In this document: positions 22,487 to 32,384 of the stretch, piece after piece
Position numbering within the stretch: position 1 is the stretch's first letter
How the letters are laid out: every line of letters begins with the position of its first letter
Assembly (NCBI GenBank): GCA_964035575.1
Contig: OZ037855.1
Span: 1,488,001 to 1,552,000, forward strand
Origin: Rhynchopus sp. YZ270_cl-10
Taxonomy: Eukaryota > Euglenozoa > Diplonemea > Diplonemida > Diplonemidae
Direction: 5' to 3'
DNA length: 64,000 nt
Translations under genes and position numbers: made by a program
The notes under the pieces: model-generated
Seen by the model: the letters and a program-made list of their open reading frames with translations, nothing else
Told to the model about the DNA's origin: nothing
Database searches by the model: none

Positions 22487-22558
22487 GCAGGTGAGTTGTT
22501 ACACACTCATTATCGGATGCCGACTTCCATGGCCACCGTCTGTCTAGATGAACCTACA
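22487..22558 (-). pseudogene. 28S rRNA internal fragment (about 70 nt), antisense to the window
   Basis: Read on the - strand, it contains GGTGGCCATGGAAGTCGG and, shortly after, GAGTGTGTAACAACTCACC, which are strictly conserved in eukaryotic large-subunit rRNA, with TAGACAG upstream as expected. Similarity fades on both sides. It ends only 53 bp before the start codon of the next gene and points away from it. The GC-rich DNA between the 18S and 28S scraps (about 21960-22486) may be further decayed rDNA, but I could not match it. Confidence 0.75.
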
Positions 22559-22610
22559 CCCTTTGTATTTCAAGTCACATTTGTTTCAGACGAGAAAACA
22601 ACACAACACC

Positions 22611-24724
22611 ATGGCAAGCTTAGCACGCATCCTGCTGCTTGCGTCAGCACCCCTCGCGCTCGCGGTCGACTCTACGAAGTGCTTCAACGAGCACATGCTC
22701 TTCCACACACCCTCCTCTCCCAGCTCCCAGGCTTCCTTCTCTACGGACCGCGAGCAGTTCTGCCTGACCAACGGCAACGAGCTGACGTGGTACGAGACGT
22801 CCACACAGCGCAAGGTAGGGAACTACACCTTTGCAGAGCCACCCACGATGCCTACGTACTCCATCAACGGGTTCATCGCTGTTGTGTCGGGGGAGACAAT
22901 CACGGTTGTTGATACCGACGACCACAACACAAACATCAGCATCTCCCTGGGCACCACTGTTGTGGGGCTTGCCTTTCTTCAGAACCAGCAGACGCAGCCG
23001 CCACAGAGCGCGCTTGCTGCGGCATTGACGAACGGCAGCACCGTTGTGTGGGATGCGCACTCTGGGCAGTTTGTTGCGCAGCTCAAAGGAGGCAACAGTG
23101 TAGCGGTGAGCTCTAACGGTGCATACCTGTCTGTGGCGAGCGACGAGAGCGTGGTGATGTACTCCGTTGCGCAGTGGAGCGAGCTGACCACCTACACACT
23201 GGCCAATGTGCGGTCCACTGTCTTCTCGGCTGATTCCGCATTCATCTTCTTCTCCACCGGCGAAGGCATCCACACCTACTACACCTACGGGGGCTACAAG
23301 AACTATGACCTCCACTACATCCCTGACGCATCCGACATGCACCTGGGAGTGGGCGGCAGTCTGCTCTCCGTTGTGTACACAGACGATGCGACGGGCGAAA
23401 GCACAGTCGAGCTGCTCGACCAGAAGACCTACGACGTCCTCTTCACGGCCTGCAACGCTTCCTTCGCGTTCTTCACCATCGCACACACCACTGGGTACTG
23501 CCTCTTCAAAGAAACTCCGACAGGGGACTTCATGTTGTTCCCACTGTTCGACAGCACAGACGCTCCACCGGTATGGATTTTTGGTTTTTTTGTCGGCACA
23601 ACATTTATTAGATTTTGGCGAATCAGTAAGTGGAGCAGTCCCTGCACTTTGTCTAACATGAAGAGAAATATGAGTGTACGACAATCTTGTTTTTGGCGTC
23701 ATTTTAAGGTGGCTCTCCCCCTTTACATCGCAAAAAGGCAGTTATTTGGTACCTACCCCCCCCCCGTGCATAAGTCTGCGTATAAGTCCGATTTTTGGGG
23801 GGGCTGAGGGCCTCCGGACTTATACACGGGGTTTCGGACTTATGCACGGGTATCGGACTTATACACCGGTTTTGTGCACCCAGGTACCCACACCCATGCA
23901 GTGTCACATGACCTCAGTGGGAGTGACCCACATGTGACACCGCCCGCAAAATTTACCCTGTCTTCGTGCACCTTCGGTACAACGCCGCAGGCAGGCCAAA
24001 CAGCGTTGGACTCAGAGGAATGCCCGCTGTGTAGGTATCAAACATGAGAACCAACTCCCAACAAGGCGCACCTTTTGGCTGTTGAGACTGTTTGGGGTGC
24101 AAAGTTTTCCACAATGTTGCAGTAACAGGTTCGCACCTTTGAGAATTGTGAGGATGATGTTTTGACACAAGAAGCGTGAAGATGATCCCTGGTGAATACA
24201 CCACCAATAAAAATAAAGTTACACTCGCTTCGCTCGCGGAAAAATACCTCAATTTTTTTCTCCCGCTCGCTTCGCGAGCGGGAAAACGCCTCAAAAAAAT
24301 TTCTCCCCACTACTAGTACACAAAACCGGTGTATAAGTCGGTCTGTGCATAAGTCCGATCCTGAGCCCAAATCTGCCCGGACTTATACACGGGTCATCGG
24401 ACTTATGCACGGGTCATGGGGGTCGGACTTATGCACGGGGGGGGTAGGTACAACAAAAACCCGTCAATCACCCTACAGACCGGGTCACCAGGGGCAACGT
24501 TCGCGCCGACCAACCAGGGTGACGACGACCACACGAAGCTTATTGTGCTTCTGATCATTGGTGTGCTTCTGATCATTGCCATTGCCTTTGCGTACTACAC
24601 AAAGCGCTGCCGTGCGCGCACTGTCGACGAAGAAAGCATGGAGATCAACGCAGGGGACATGGCCCTCCAGCCACATACCTCGTACAAAGGACATAAGTCA
24701 TCCACCTCGTGCCTGGCTGAATAA
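22611..24724 (+). CDS. Type I membrane protein with propeller-like ectodomain
   Basis: Two exons, 22611-23570 (320 codons, phase 0) and 24479-24724. The intron 23571-24478 begins GTATGG and ends CCTACAG. Total 401 residues. The ACACCATGG context and the signal peptide MASLARILLLASAPLALA favour Met 22611 over an upstream in-frame start. The ectodomain has blade-like repeats (ETITVVDTDDHN, GSTVVWDAHSGQFVAQL, AYLSVASDESVVMY, STVELLDQKTYDVLF), suggesting a WD40/YVTN-type propeller with NxS/T sites. A single transmembrane helix lies at about 341-360 (IVLLIIGVLLIIAIAFAYY), followed by Cys/Arg and a roughly 40-residue cytoplasmic tail. Overall plan matches the larger propeller protein at 4301-9984, but I see no direct sequence identity. 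Probably a surface receptor; ligand unknown. Confidence 0.82.
23749..24451. mobile_element. 703-bp TIR transposon inside an intron
   Basis: Bounded by GTACCTACCCCCCCC and its complement GGGGGGGGTAGGTAC. Behind each end lies a cluster of subterminal iterons of form CGGACTTATRCACGGG, about nine in all, in both orientations. A GC hairpin (CCCGCTCGC / GCGAGCGGG) sits near 24260-24282. There is no transposase frame, so it is non-autonomous. No clear target duplication is visible. It makes up most of the 908-bp intron of the membrane-protein gene, leaving both splice sites intact. Confidence 0.8.
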
Positions 24725-24760
24725 GCTCCATGTTTTAGACCATCACTTTTAAGCATTCTT

Positions 24761-24804
24761 TTGAAGCACAAAGAACAGCTTAGGTTCATCTTACCATTTT
24801 TTTT
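24761..24804 (+). repeat. Hairpin-T element (family A), copy 3
   Basis: AAGAACAGCTTAGGTTCATC, then TTACCA and a T-run. It lies about 37-80 bp after the stop codon of the membrane-protein gene, the second case of a family A copy close behind a gene end. Confidence 0.6.
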
Positions 24805-25722
24805 CAATACTTTGTGGGTGATTTGTGGAGAGAAGAGAAGAGAGAAGGAGGGGAAATTGCTGTTTTTTATCCTTTTTTAGAACAAAGAAGAGGGGTGACA
24901 ATGTTAATCCCCTTGATGCTTACTGTGTGCTAACGTAGTAAGAAAATGATTTTTTGTGATCCTTCTTTTCCTGCAAAAGGATCTCCGATCCGAAAAGATA
25001 CCGTGTCCGTTCTGTCATCAGTTTTTTTGTTTTTTGGGGGGAGGTAGGTGTGTGTAGAAGTGCTTTCTTTTTGAATAGGATCATCTTCAAATATTTTCTC
25101 TTTTTTTCTTTTTCTTTTTTGTATTTTTTTCAACGTTTCTTCGACCTATATTGATATCAGAAGTACTGAAGAGTGTATAAAGGTACAAATTTCTTCTTTT
25201 TTTTTTCCAACTTTTTTTTTCCTGGAACAATATTTTTCGAATCACGGTATTAGACCCACTGATCGCGGTGGCTGACCCGTTTTTTTTTCTTTTTTTTTCA
25301 GAAAGTCAAAAAATAAAATAAAATCAGAACAAAGCAATGGGGCAACTTAGGCCTAATTATGGGGCAAGTCTACGCTCCCAACGGTAAAGGTGACTGGCTC
25401 CTTAACATTACTCCGTCCAATTATTGGAGATAAAACAGGGGTGCTGTGAGGGGAGGAAAAAAACGTGCCATTATTTTCCCCCCCACGCGCGTACTTTTCC
25501 TTTTTGTTGAAAAGGGTGTGGTTATTTCTCCCCCCCACGAAAAACAACCGCGTGCCCTGCACATCACAGCGTTCCTGAATATGACCCTCCCCATGCCCCC
25601 CTGCATCTCTGCCCCTATCCCCTAGCCCCCATCCCTCTCTGCTCTCCCGGCTCGATGAATGAGATCTGTGGTGTTTGTCCAGTCAAGGTGTATTGGGACC
25701 CTCAACCCTTTGTGTCGAAGGA

Positions 25723-25770
25723 GACTCTGAGCCTGAGAGGCTTAGGGTCATTTGATACCCTTTTCTTTTC
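25723..25770 (+). repeat. Hairpin-T element (family A), copy 4
   Basis: ACTCTGAGCCTGAGAGGCTT, then AGGGTCATTTGATACCC and T-rich sequence. GAGCCT can pair with AGGCTT, so the hairpin is kept although the bases differ from the consensus. Confidence 0.55.
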
Positions 25771-25896
25771 CCAGGTACATCGTCAGAGAGCGTGTTCGGA
25801 TTTCAAGCCAACTTTTTCTTTAAAACTGAGTAAGCCAAGAGGTGTCGTGGGTCGATGGTCAACTTTGTATTATGACTGCGAAACCCTAGCTAAGTA

Positions 25897-25921
25897 ACGA
25901 TCGTAAAATTTTTACGATCGT
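25897..25921. repeat. Perfect 25-nt palindrome
   Basis: ACGATCGTAAAA, one central T, then TTTTACGATCGT. It follows a moderately GC-rich, non-coding stretch. It could be a rho-like hairpin, a protein-binding site or the scar of a small foldback; no evidence decides. Confidence 0.7.
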
Positions 25922-26722
25922 AACATTTCGTACCCGAGCTGAGATGTTTGCAAAACTGTAATCAGATTGCGTCAGTTTTTAATGTTGCCCTTGAAATGAG
26001 GAAAACCATGGTTCGGGTCCACAGTTTTCTGGTCATGCACCAAAGGGCACACTGTCATGGGAGGGGCTTTGTATTTCAAGGTCAATATTTTTTTCTGCAT
26101 TGCGTCTACGCACCTTTTGTACCTGATTAAAGGGAGGGGGTCCGGAACTATCCCATTCGTTATTTACTTTGTCTGGATTTTGCGGAATTATCTCGAGTTT
26201 CGGAGGCCACTTACAGAGATAAATTTTTTCCTTTTTATGTGTCAGTCTGCGTCGCAAGGCGTGTTTTTTTTTGTTTTTCACTCTCATTGAGTCTCAACTT
26301 CTTTTGTTTCAGCATTTAGAATTTCTGGTGTGCTGATTATACAGTGTGCAGTGTGTATGGAGTGTGTATGAGAGGGTGCAACGGTGGGGTGGACAATGTG
26401 AGAGACAGATAGACTGACACCACTGCTAATTTTTCCAACGGCGCGCCAGTTTCTCCTTTTTCTTCTTCGTGCTTTCTTTGTGGTGAATCCCCTTTTGTTT
26501 CTTGCCGTATTCATAATGGGGAGAGGGTCTGGCGCAATATAATCTCTTTCCCCTTCCCAAAGAGCCAAGGAACAAAACCTGCAGTGAGTCATCTCAAGCT
26601 TTAGCGGTGCCGCCTTCCCCCCACCTTCCGCTCTCTTTCTCAGTTCTCGGGGAGTCAAGAAAAAAATAGCTCTATTTTCTCCCCCAAATTTTCTCTTATC
26701 CCACACAGTGACAGTGACAGTG

Positions 26723-26858
26723 ACACCAACACCAACACCAACACCAACACCAACACCAACACCAACACCAACACCAACACCAACACCAACACCAACACCA
26801 ACACCAACACCAACACCAACACCAACACCAACACCAACACCAACACCAACACCAACAC
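26723..26858 (+). repeat. Hexanucleotide microsatellite (ACCAAC)n, about 22 copies
   Basis: An uninterrupted ACCAAC/ACACCA run preceded by three GTGACA units and ending 36 bp before the METTL9-type start codon. It lies in the 5' UTR or core promoter. Read as codons it would give Thr-Pro repeats, but no start codon links it to the gene. Confidence 0.95.
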
Positions 26859-26893
26859 GCCTCAACAGGAATGATGCACACTGAACACCAACA

Positions 26894-27943
26894 ATGAGTT
26901 TGCAACGCATCAGGAGCATCATTGCACCCACTGCACTACGGGCACGCCGCTACAGCACCACCGACACCAACACAAACACCACCACCACCACTACCACACC
27001 CCCACCCTCCACCTGGGTCCGCAAATGCCGCTACGACGAGCTCCTTGAATGCCGCCCTGGGGAACGCCTCCCTAGCGAATACAATGCGTACAACTTTAAC
27101 CTGAAGCAGTGGGTCCTGCGTTTTGGCTTCATCAAAGAGAAGCTGGGCCCGCTCACACGCGACGCATGCACGGAGCTTGACCTGGACGGAGACGTGGCGG
27201 TGTACCTGAAGGACTGCCTCCTGCACCCCGTGCCGCTAGTCGTGCAGCGTGTCCTGCATATGCTGTACCGCATGCCGTACCTCTACTTCTATGATGCGCA
27301 GGTCTTTGTCGACGCACCCTCGCTATTCATGCTCAGCCCTGCACAATGGAAGCAGGTCATCCCCCAGGAAACGCTCGAGGCCATCCGCCTCGAAAGCCTT
27401 GCCGGTGAGAAGTACCCCCCGGTGCTTGATGTGGGCGCAGGGAAGGGGGATCTGCTCGCGTACTACTGCGACGTGCTGCCGAGCAAGGTGATGTGCACAG
27501 AGGTGTCTGCGCTGCTGTGCTGGAAGCTGCGGCGGAAGGCGGCAGTCTCGCATGCGTTTCAGACGCAGGAGGTCTTTGGTGGGGAGGGGGCGGAGATAAA
27601 GCTTGTCTTCTGCCTCAACACTTTGGACCGTTGCGCGGAGCCGTTTGAACTCCTCCGACGCATCCGTGCGCGGGTCTCTGCAGGCTGCACTGTGATCATC
27701 TCGCTGCCGCTGCCCTACTTCCACATAGACTTCCTCGCAAACTCATCGTACTCAGGCTTGCGTCTCGACGGTGACAACACATTTGAAGGGTCCGCAGAAG
27801 CAGTCGCGAAGGAGCTCCTCGAACCCTGCGGCATGCGCGTCACGAAGCTCTACCGTGCTCCGTACTTCAGTTCAGGTCCGACCGAGGCACCTATATCGCA
27901 AGTGCTGGACACAGCGATATTCGTTTGCGAAGTCATGTTTTAG
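26894..27943 (+). CDS. METTL9: METTL9/DREV-type protein-histidine methyltransferase
   Basis: A single exon of 349 residues. METTL9/DREV enzymes use S-adenosylmethionine to make 1-methylhistidine in HxH motifs of target proteins. Seen here: SAM motif I VLDVGAGKGDL near 177; the family signature LNTLDRCAEPFELLRRI near 240 (human LNLLDRCDQPLTLLKDI); the following TVIISLPLPYFH strand; and the C-terminal LYRAPYFS...VLDTAIFVCE, all aligned in order with DREV proteins. The N-terminus MSLQRIRSIIAPTALRARRYS has alternating Arg and hydrophobic residues and an Arg-x-Tyr-Ser end, which looks like a mitochondrial-type presequence; a Thr-run and Pro-run follow. Human METTL9 is instead a secretory-route protein, so location may differ here. 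The start at 26894 is the first ATG in frame with the context CAACAATG. Confidence 0.88.
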   Translation: MSLQRIRSIIAPTALRARRYSTTDTNTNTTTTTTTPPPSTWVRKCRYDELLECRPGERLPSEYNAYNFNLKQWVLRFGFIKEKLGPLTRDACTELDLDGDVAVYLKDCLLHPVPLVVQRVLHMLYRMPYLYFYDAQVFVDAPSLFMLSPAQWKQVIPQETLEAIRLESLAGEKYPPVLDVGAGKGDLLAYYCDVLPSKVMCTEVSALLCWKLRRKAAVSHAFQTQEVFGGEGAEIKLVFCLNTLDRCAEPFELLRRIRARVSAGCTVIISLPLPYFHIDFLANSSYSGLRLDGDNTFEGSAEAVAKELLEPCGMRVTKLYRAPYFSSGPTEAPISQVLDTAIFVCEVMF

Positions 27944-28608
27944 AGGAGGAAGTAAGGAAGAATGGGAGGTGTGTGTGGCAGTCTTGTCCTTTCAAAAGGG
28001 AAGGGGCTGTTAATGAGAGCCCTTTGGGTTGTGTGGGGAGAGATGTTGTGCTTCTGTTTTTAAAACAACCGAGATGCGTTTTTTTGTAGCGTTTCAGCTA
28101 CTCTTTTTTATAGGTGACTACACATAGCTGAGAGAGGCTCGGGTTTCATCTAAAAAAATATTTGTGTCGCTTTTTGGTGATGCCGCAGAATAGATTCGGG
28201 ATTTTGAAAAATAAAGTTTCTATTTTCCCGTCGATTTCCCCTCTACCCCTCTTTCAACCTTCCCTTAACAACCACCTCACAGAAAGAACCAAAAAACAAC
28301 AACACCCCCACCCCCCCACCCCCGAAACTAAAAGGAACCCCCTTTCTTATCACGACCAGAAAAGAATTTATATAAACAAACAAACCGCACCTGCCGGGGC
28401 TCTGCACTCCTAGCCAAAAAAAAAACCAACCGTTTTTTTTTTCTCAGTTTTTTCTCTACTTCGTTCTCACTCTCTCTCTCTTTTCTTCTTCTAAGTCGAA
28501 ACAACGACGAACAAAATTATTGTCGCTGCCAACGCAGATGTGCTGTGCGAGGTGAAGTCTTCTTTGTCCACAGTGTGTCGGGGTGCCTCTGCGGGGAGGG
28601 CTAACACA
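27944..28608. other. Intergenic between METTL9 and kinase genes
   Basis: No gene. It contains one family A copy (28111-28152), then an A/C-rich stretch, and a pyrimidine-rich TCTCTCTCTCTTTTC tract at about 28467-28493 before the kinase start, probably leader or promoter. Confidence 0.5.
28111..28152 (+). repeat. Hairpin-T element (family A), copy 5
   Basis: TAGGTGACTACACATAGCTG, then AGAGAGGCTCGGGTTTCATC and TAAAAAAAT. About 170 bp after the METTL9-type stop codon. The T-run is replaced by an A-run. Confidence 0.5.
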
Positions 28609-31600
28609 ATGGGTGCCGAAAGCGACTTGAAAACAGCTGTCACCCCATTTGGTGAGCTTCTCATGCGATTCACTAGCGAAATGTACAGCCAAGTAACTTG
28701 GTCGCAGCTTCTCAAAGAATGGGCACTTATCCAGGAAAACCCTAACCTCCAATTCGCTGGAACATGCAGGGAAATATTTTCGGCACTTCTCGAAAGCATG
28801 CAAGAAACCTGCATCAGCGACGGCAGTGATGAGGATGTGAACGTCAAGGCGGAGGAGAAGGCGGCACAGGGGTACTCTTCTCTCACAAGCGCACGGCATG
28901 ACTCGGTGCTGTCGTGCGAAAGCGAATACCTGGAGGATGAGGAGGGCGAGGAGGGAGCGTCGCATTCCTCGTCGCCTACGTCGCCCACTGCGGCGGCACG
29001 GCCAGACTTTTCGCCAGACAGAGTGCCAAAGAAGAGCAGTCTCGTGAAGAACAGCCACACCCCCTCCACCCTCTTCGCATCCCTCTCCAACAGCAGCTCC
29101 AGCAGCAACCCCGACCCCACGCTCTTCAGCTCCCAAACCTACGACGAGACGAAGCCCATTGAAGTCAGCGGTGCCACCTCATGCATGTCGCGAAGCAACT
29201 CCCTCATCTGCAGCGGCAGCGGCAGCAGCGACAAATGGGACTGCGATCTTACCGCCACCCCTGCCGAGCTTGAGGTCAAACCCATGGAGCTGGGTGAACC
29301 TGCTAGCCCCACCAACACCGAGACATTAACAACCAAAGGAAGCATGTCTGGATCCACCGGCAGCATCATGGCTGCGATGGACACACCACCACTCCCTTCG
29401 CCCACAGGGGTACCGGTTGTGAAGCGGAATAAGATCCGCCGGGTTTCGTTCATTGCTGCTGTGAAGGAGGATCGGTCAAGGAAGCCTGCATTCCCAAGCA
29501 CACCTCTGGGCTCTGCACCACGCGAAGAGGACACTACTGATACGGCCCCCGCCAGCAGCCCGACCCGCGTCAACGCTATGGAGGGTGCAGGGCTCTCGCT
29601 TCTCAACCAAGCAAGCTTTCCGACAGGTGGCAGCAGCTTTGCGGGGGGTGGCCTTCTGGACCACCTTGCCATGACGAACAAAGCAGACCGCGAGACAGCT
29701 GCAGACACCCAAAACGACCGAGACAGGGACAACAGCACGCCTCTCGACGAAGCGACGACGACGACCACCACTGTCGACCACTCATCTTCCCCTACCGGAC
29801 GCCCTCCCAAGCCGGCCCCGCTTCCCATCTCCCGCGATCACAACACCTCTCTGTACAAAATGGCAGGACGCAGCAATTCGGTTGCTTCCTCAGCAGGGTT
29901 TTCTGATTTGAATGACGACGACAGCGACGAAGCGTTGAACCACACCGTCACCGAGACGAAGGAAGTTCGCAAGGAGACGGACGAGCTTGGCAACAAATAC
30001 ATCAACAACTATGCAGTTGTCCAGGAAATCGGACGCGGCTCCTTCGGGAAGGTCAAAAAGGTGCAGCACATTGAGACCGGACGGACCTATGCTATTAAGG
30101 TGCTCAACAAATCTCTTCTTCGCCGCAAAAGCGCGTCTGCCTTGCTCTACGCACGCCAGGAGGTTGCCATCCTGAAGAAGCTCCGCCACCGCAACATCGT
30201 CTCCCTCTATGAAGTCATTGACGACGAGGAAAGCAACAAAATGTACATGGTCCTCGAATACGCAGGTGGAGGCGTCGCTCTGCACTTCGACGACGACGGC
30301 CTCGTCAGGGGCGAGGGTCTCGATATGGAAACCTCCCGCAAATACTTCCGGGATCTTGTCTCCGCTTTGAAGTACTCCCACGCAAACAACATCATCCACA
30401 GAGACATCAAACCCGAGAACCTTCTCCTTGACGACGAAGGCAACCTTATGCTTGCAGACTTTGGAGTCTCCGCCATGGTTGACGAAGATGACTGGACACT
30501 CCACGATCTCGAAGGCACCCCCGCATTCCAACCCCCAGAGGCTCTTGACCCCGCCAAAGCGAAGCAAGGTGTTGACGGCAAGAAGCTCGACCTTTGGGCC
30601 CTGGGTGTCACGCTTTATACATTCGTGTATGGCCGTCTCCCCTTCTTTGGGGAGACGAGACTGCAAATGGTGCAGAGCATTCTGTCAGATGAACCAGGGT
30701 TTTCTGAGATCAGCTCGAGCGGTGAGTTGGTGGATGAGGAGTGTGTGCAGGTGATGCAGGAGCTGCTCCACAAGGACCCTGCGGAGCGCATTGAGATGGT
30801 GGAGTTGATGAGCAATCTTTGGGTGTCCCCTCCGTTCGACCCAACAGAGGTGCCGCTCACCCCGCTGCACCACTCTGGACGCACAACAGGCTGTGTTACC
30901 CCTGGGTGCTCCTTCAACGAATTCGGCTCCCCAAGCACTTCAGACTCCTTCAGCATTGGGTCCCCCACGATTGCGACGTCTCCAAACAGCTCCGAACGCC
31001 GTTTCAACAAAAACGGTGCAAACAGCGACACCCCTCCCACACCTACCAAGGGAACTACCGGACGCCGTGCACGTTCCAAGAGTGTGGTTCAGGTCACGAT
31101 GGAGGAGGTGGAGAACTCTATCCTCAAGGGGCGTCGTATCAACTTGTTGGAGAAGGTCGCGATGACGCGGAGGATGAGCTTCAAGGGGATTGGAATTGGG
31201 CTGCGGAATCAGTCGTTCACTTTGGTGCCCGAGATCTACGCGAAGGGGGTCAACATTGTGGCACTCTCTGCCAGCATTTTGTGTGTAACAATTGTCGAAC
31301 GCATCGCTGCCCTGCAAAGCTACTCCGTCGAGACAACCAAGATGCTCCGCGTCACCATCGACTCTGGCGTCCAAACCGACCCAGGAACCCAGGGCCTCTC
31401 CGTCTCTTGCTCCTCTCTTGTAGGGGAAGACCAGGAAAACCCTTTCTTCTCCAACACCTCCTTCAGCAAACGCCCCGAGGAGGTGACCAACAGCCCGCAG
31501 GAGGACCTCGACCGTTCTTGGTCCTCCCCTTTGGCTTCCTCTGTGCGATTCAATAGTACCACTTCAGGTCCTCTCGAGCGTGCGGGGAGCAACCCAGCGA

Positions 31601-32106
31601 CAACCATGGGAAGCATGGGGAGCGTGCAGGGCACCCCCAAAAGCCCGTCTCTCAGCAAAAAAAGCGTGAAAATCCCGGAAATGACTGAGGACAACAGAGA
31701 CGATTTTTTGTCAATGTCGCAGTCACCAAGCAGGCTGTCGGGGTTACTACAGATGATGGCGTCGCCAAAGAGACAGCGTACTAAGACAATGATACAGGCC
31801 CCCGCTTCGCCGACCGCAAAGCGGAATTTCATGATGCCAGCCTCCCCCAAATCTTTGTTGGACACCCCTGGTAGTCCCACAGCTAAGGGGCCTACCGTTG
31901 CCTCTGGCGCACCTTCTCCGCCCTCCTACGCCGAAGCAAATGGCCTGTCCTCCCTCGGAGCCCCCTCCGTTCCAACAGGAGACGCAACTGGCCCGCCAAA
32001 GCCAGGATCACCTCTTCCCTCTGACGCACCTCCCATCGGCCTCGGACATAGAAGAAAACGCGCGCAGACAATGAAATCGCAGACCCCTTCGCCATTCAGT
32101 CAATAA
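28609..32106 (+). CDS. CAMKK: CaMKK-type Ser/Thr protein kinase (AMPK-activating kinase family)
   Basis: A single exon, about 1165 residues from the first true ATG (28609, ACACAATGG); the frame upstream opens only with GTG. The catalytic domain spans about 467-741: P-loop GRGSFGKV, VAIK-type Lys in YAIKVLNK, HRDIKPENLLL, ADFGVS, activation segment GTPAFQPPEAL, and LDLWALGVTLYTFVYGRLPF, which is close to CaMKK ([20 protein letters not shown]). Beyond the domain, VTMEEVENSI and, 13 residues later, VAMTRRMSFKG match the CaMKK autoinhibitory/calmodulin-binding segment (VTEEEVENSV...MIRKRSFG). CaMKKs phosphorylate the activation-loop Thr of AMPK/SNF1 and CaMK kinases in response to calcium. About 460 N-terminal and 300 C-terminal residues are Ser/Thr/Pro-rich and likely disordered, making it twice the animal length. 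Roughly 75 extra residues separate kinase and regulatory segments. Confidence 0.92.
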   Translation: MGAESDLKTAVTPFGELLMRFTSEMYSQVTWSQLLKEWALIQENPNLQFAGTCREIFSALLESMQETCISDGSDEDVNVKAEEKAAQGYSSLTSARHDSVLSCESEYLEDEEGEEGASHSSSPTSPTAAARPDFSPDRVPKKSSLVKNSHTPSTLFASLSNSSSSSNPDPTLFSSQTYDETKPIEVSGATSCMSRSNSLICSGSGSSDKWDCDLTATPAELEVKPMELGEPASPTNTETLTTKGSMSGSTGSIMAAMDTPPLPSPTGVPVVKRNKIRRVSFIAAVKEDRSRKPAFPSTPLGSAPREEDTTDTAPASSPTRVNAMEGAGLSLLNQASFPTGGSSFAGGGLLDHLAMTNKADRETAADTQNDRDRDNSTPLDEATTTTTTVDHSSSPTGRPPKPAPLPISRDHNTSLYKMAGRSNSVASSAGFSDLNDDDSDEALNHTVTETKEVRKETDELGNKYINNYAVVQEIGRGSFGKVKKVQHIETGRTYAIKVLNKSLLRRKSASALLYARQEVAILKKLRHRNIVSLYEVIDDEESNKMYMVLEYAGGGVALHFDDDGLVRGEGLDMETSRKYFRDLVSALKYSHANNIIHRDIKPENLLLDDEGNLMLADFGVSAMVDEDDWTLHDLEGTPAFQPPEALDPAKAKQGVDGKKLDLWALGVTLYTFVYGRLPFFGETRLQMVQSILSDEPGFSEISSSGELVDEECVQVMQELLHKDPAERIEMVELMSNLWVSPPFDPTEVPLTPLHHSGRTTGCVTPGCSFNEFGSPSTSDSFSIGSPTIATSPNSSERRFNKNGANSDTPPTPTKGTTGRRARSKSVVQVTMEEVENSILKGRRINLLEKVAMTRRMSFKGIGIGLRNQSFTLVPEIYAKGVNIVALSASILCVTIVERIAALQSYSVETTKMLRVTIDSGVQTDPGTQGLSVSCSSLVGEDQENPFFSNTSFSKRPEEVTNSPQEDLDRSWSSPLASSVRFNSTTSGPLERAGSNPATTMGSMGSVQGTPKSPSLSKKSVKIPEMTEDNRDDFLSMSQSPSRLSGLLQMMASPKRQRTKTMIQAPASPTAKRNFMMPASPKSLLDTPGSPTAKGPTVASGAPSPPSYAEANGLSSLGAPSVPTGDATGPPKPGSPLPSDAPPIGLGHRRKRAQTMKSQTPSPFSQ

Positions 32107-32384
32107 AAATCTTTTGAAAAACAAATTCTCGGCCCTATAAGAGGCCTTTTATTGGGGGGGGGATCAAAATGTGTCTATATAGTGGGATGGGTAGGGGGGG
32201 TTATTTGAAAGAAAAAAAACATTTTTTTTTTGGATGCGAATCAAAAAATGGGAGTTTCTTGGTCGCCTTCTTTTTGGGGATATTGTTAAAATGGGGGAGC
32301 TTTTTTTGGGGGGGGTTTGCTCCACCCCCCTTAGGTGGGTCATTGTTGATACAAAGAAAAAGGGGGGTTGGGGGGAGAGTCTGT

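Larger units (their letters stand above)
24725..26722. other. Intergenic, with family A copies
   Basis: No protein gene recognised. It holds family A copies at 24761-24804 and 25723-25770, a GC-richer stretch at about 25560-25890 without a sustained coding frame, and an exact palindrome at 25897-25921. Confidence 0.5.
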
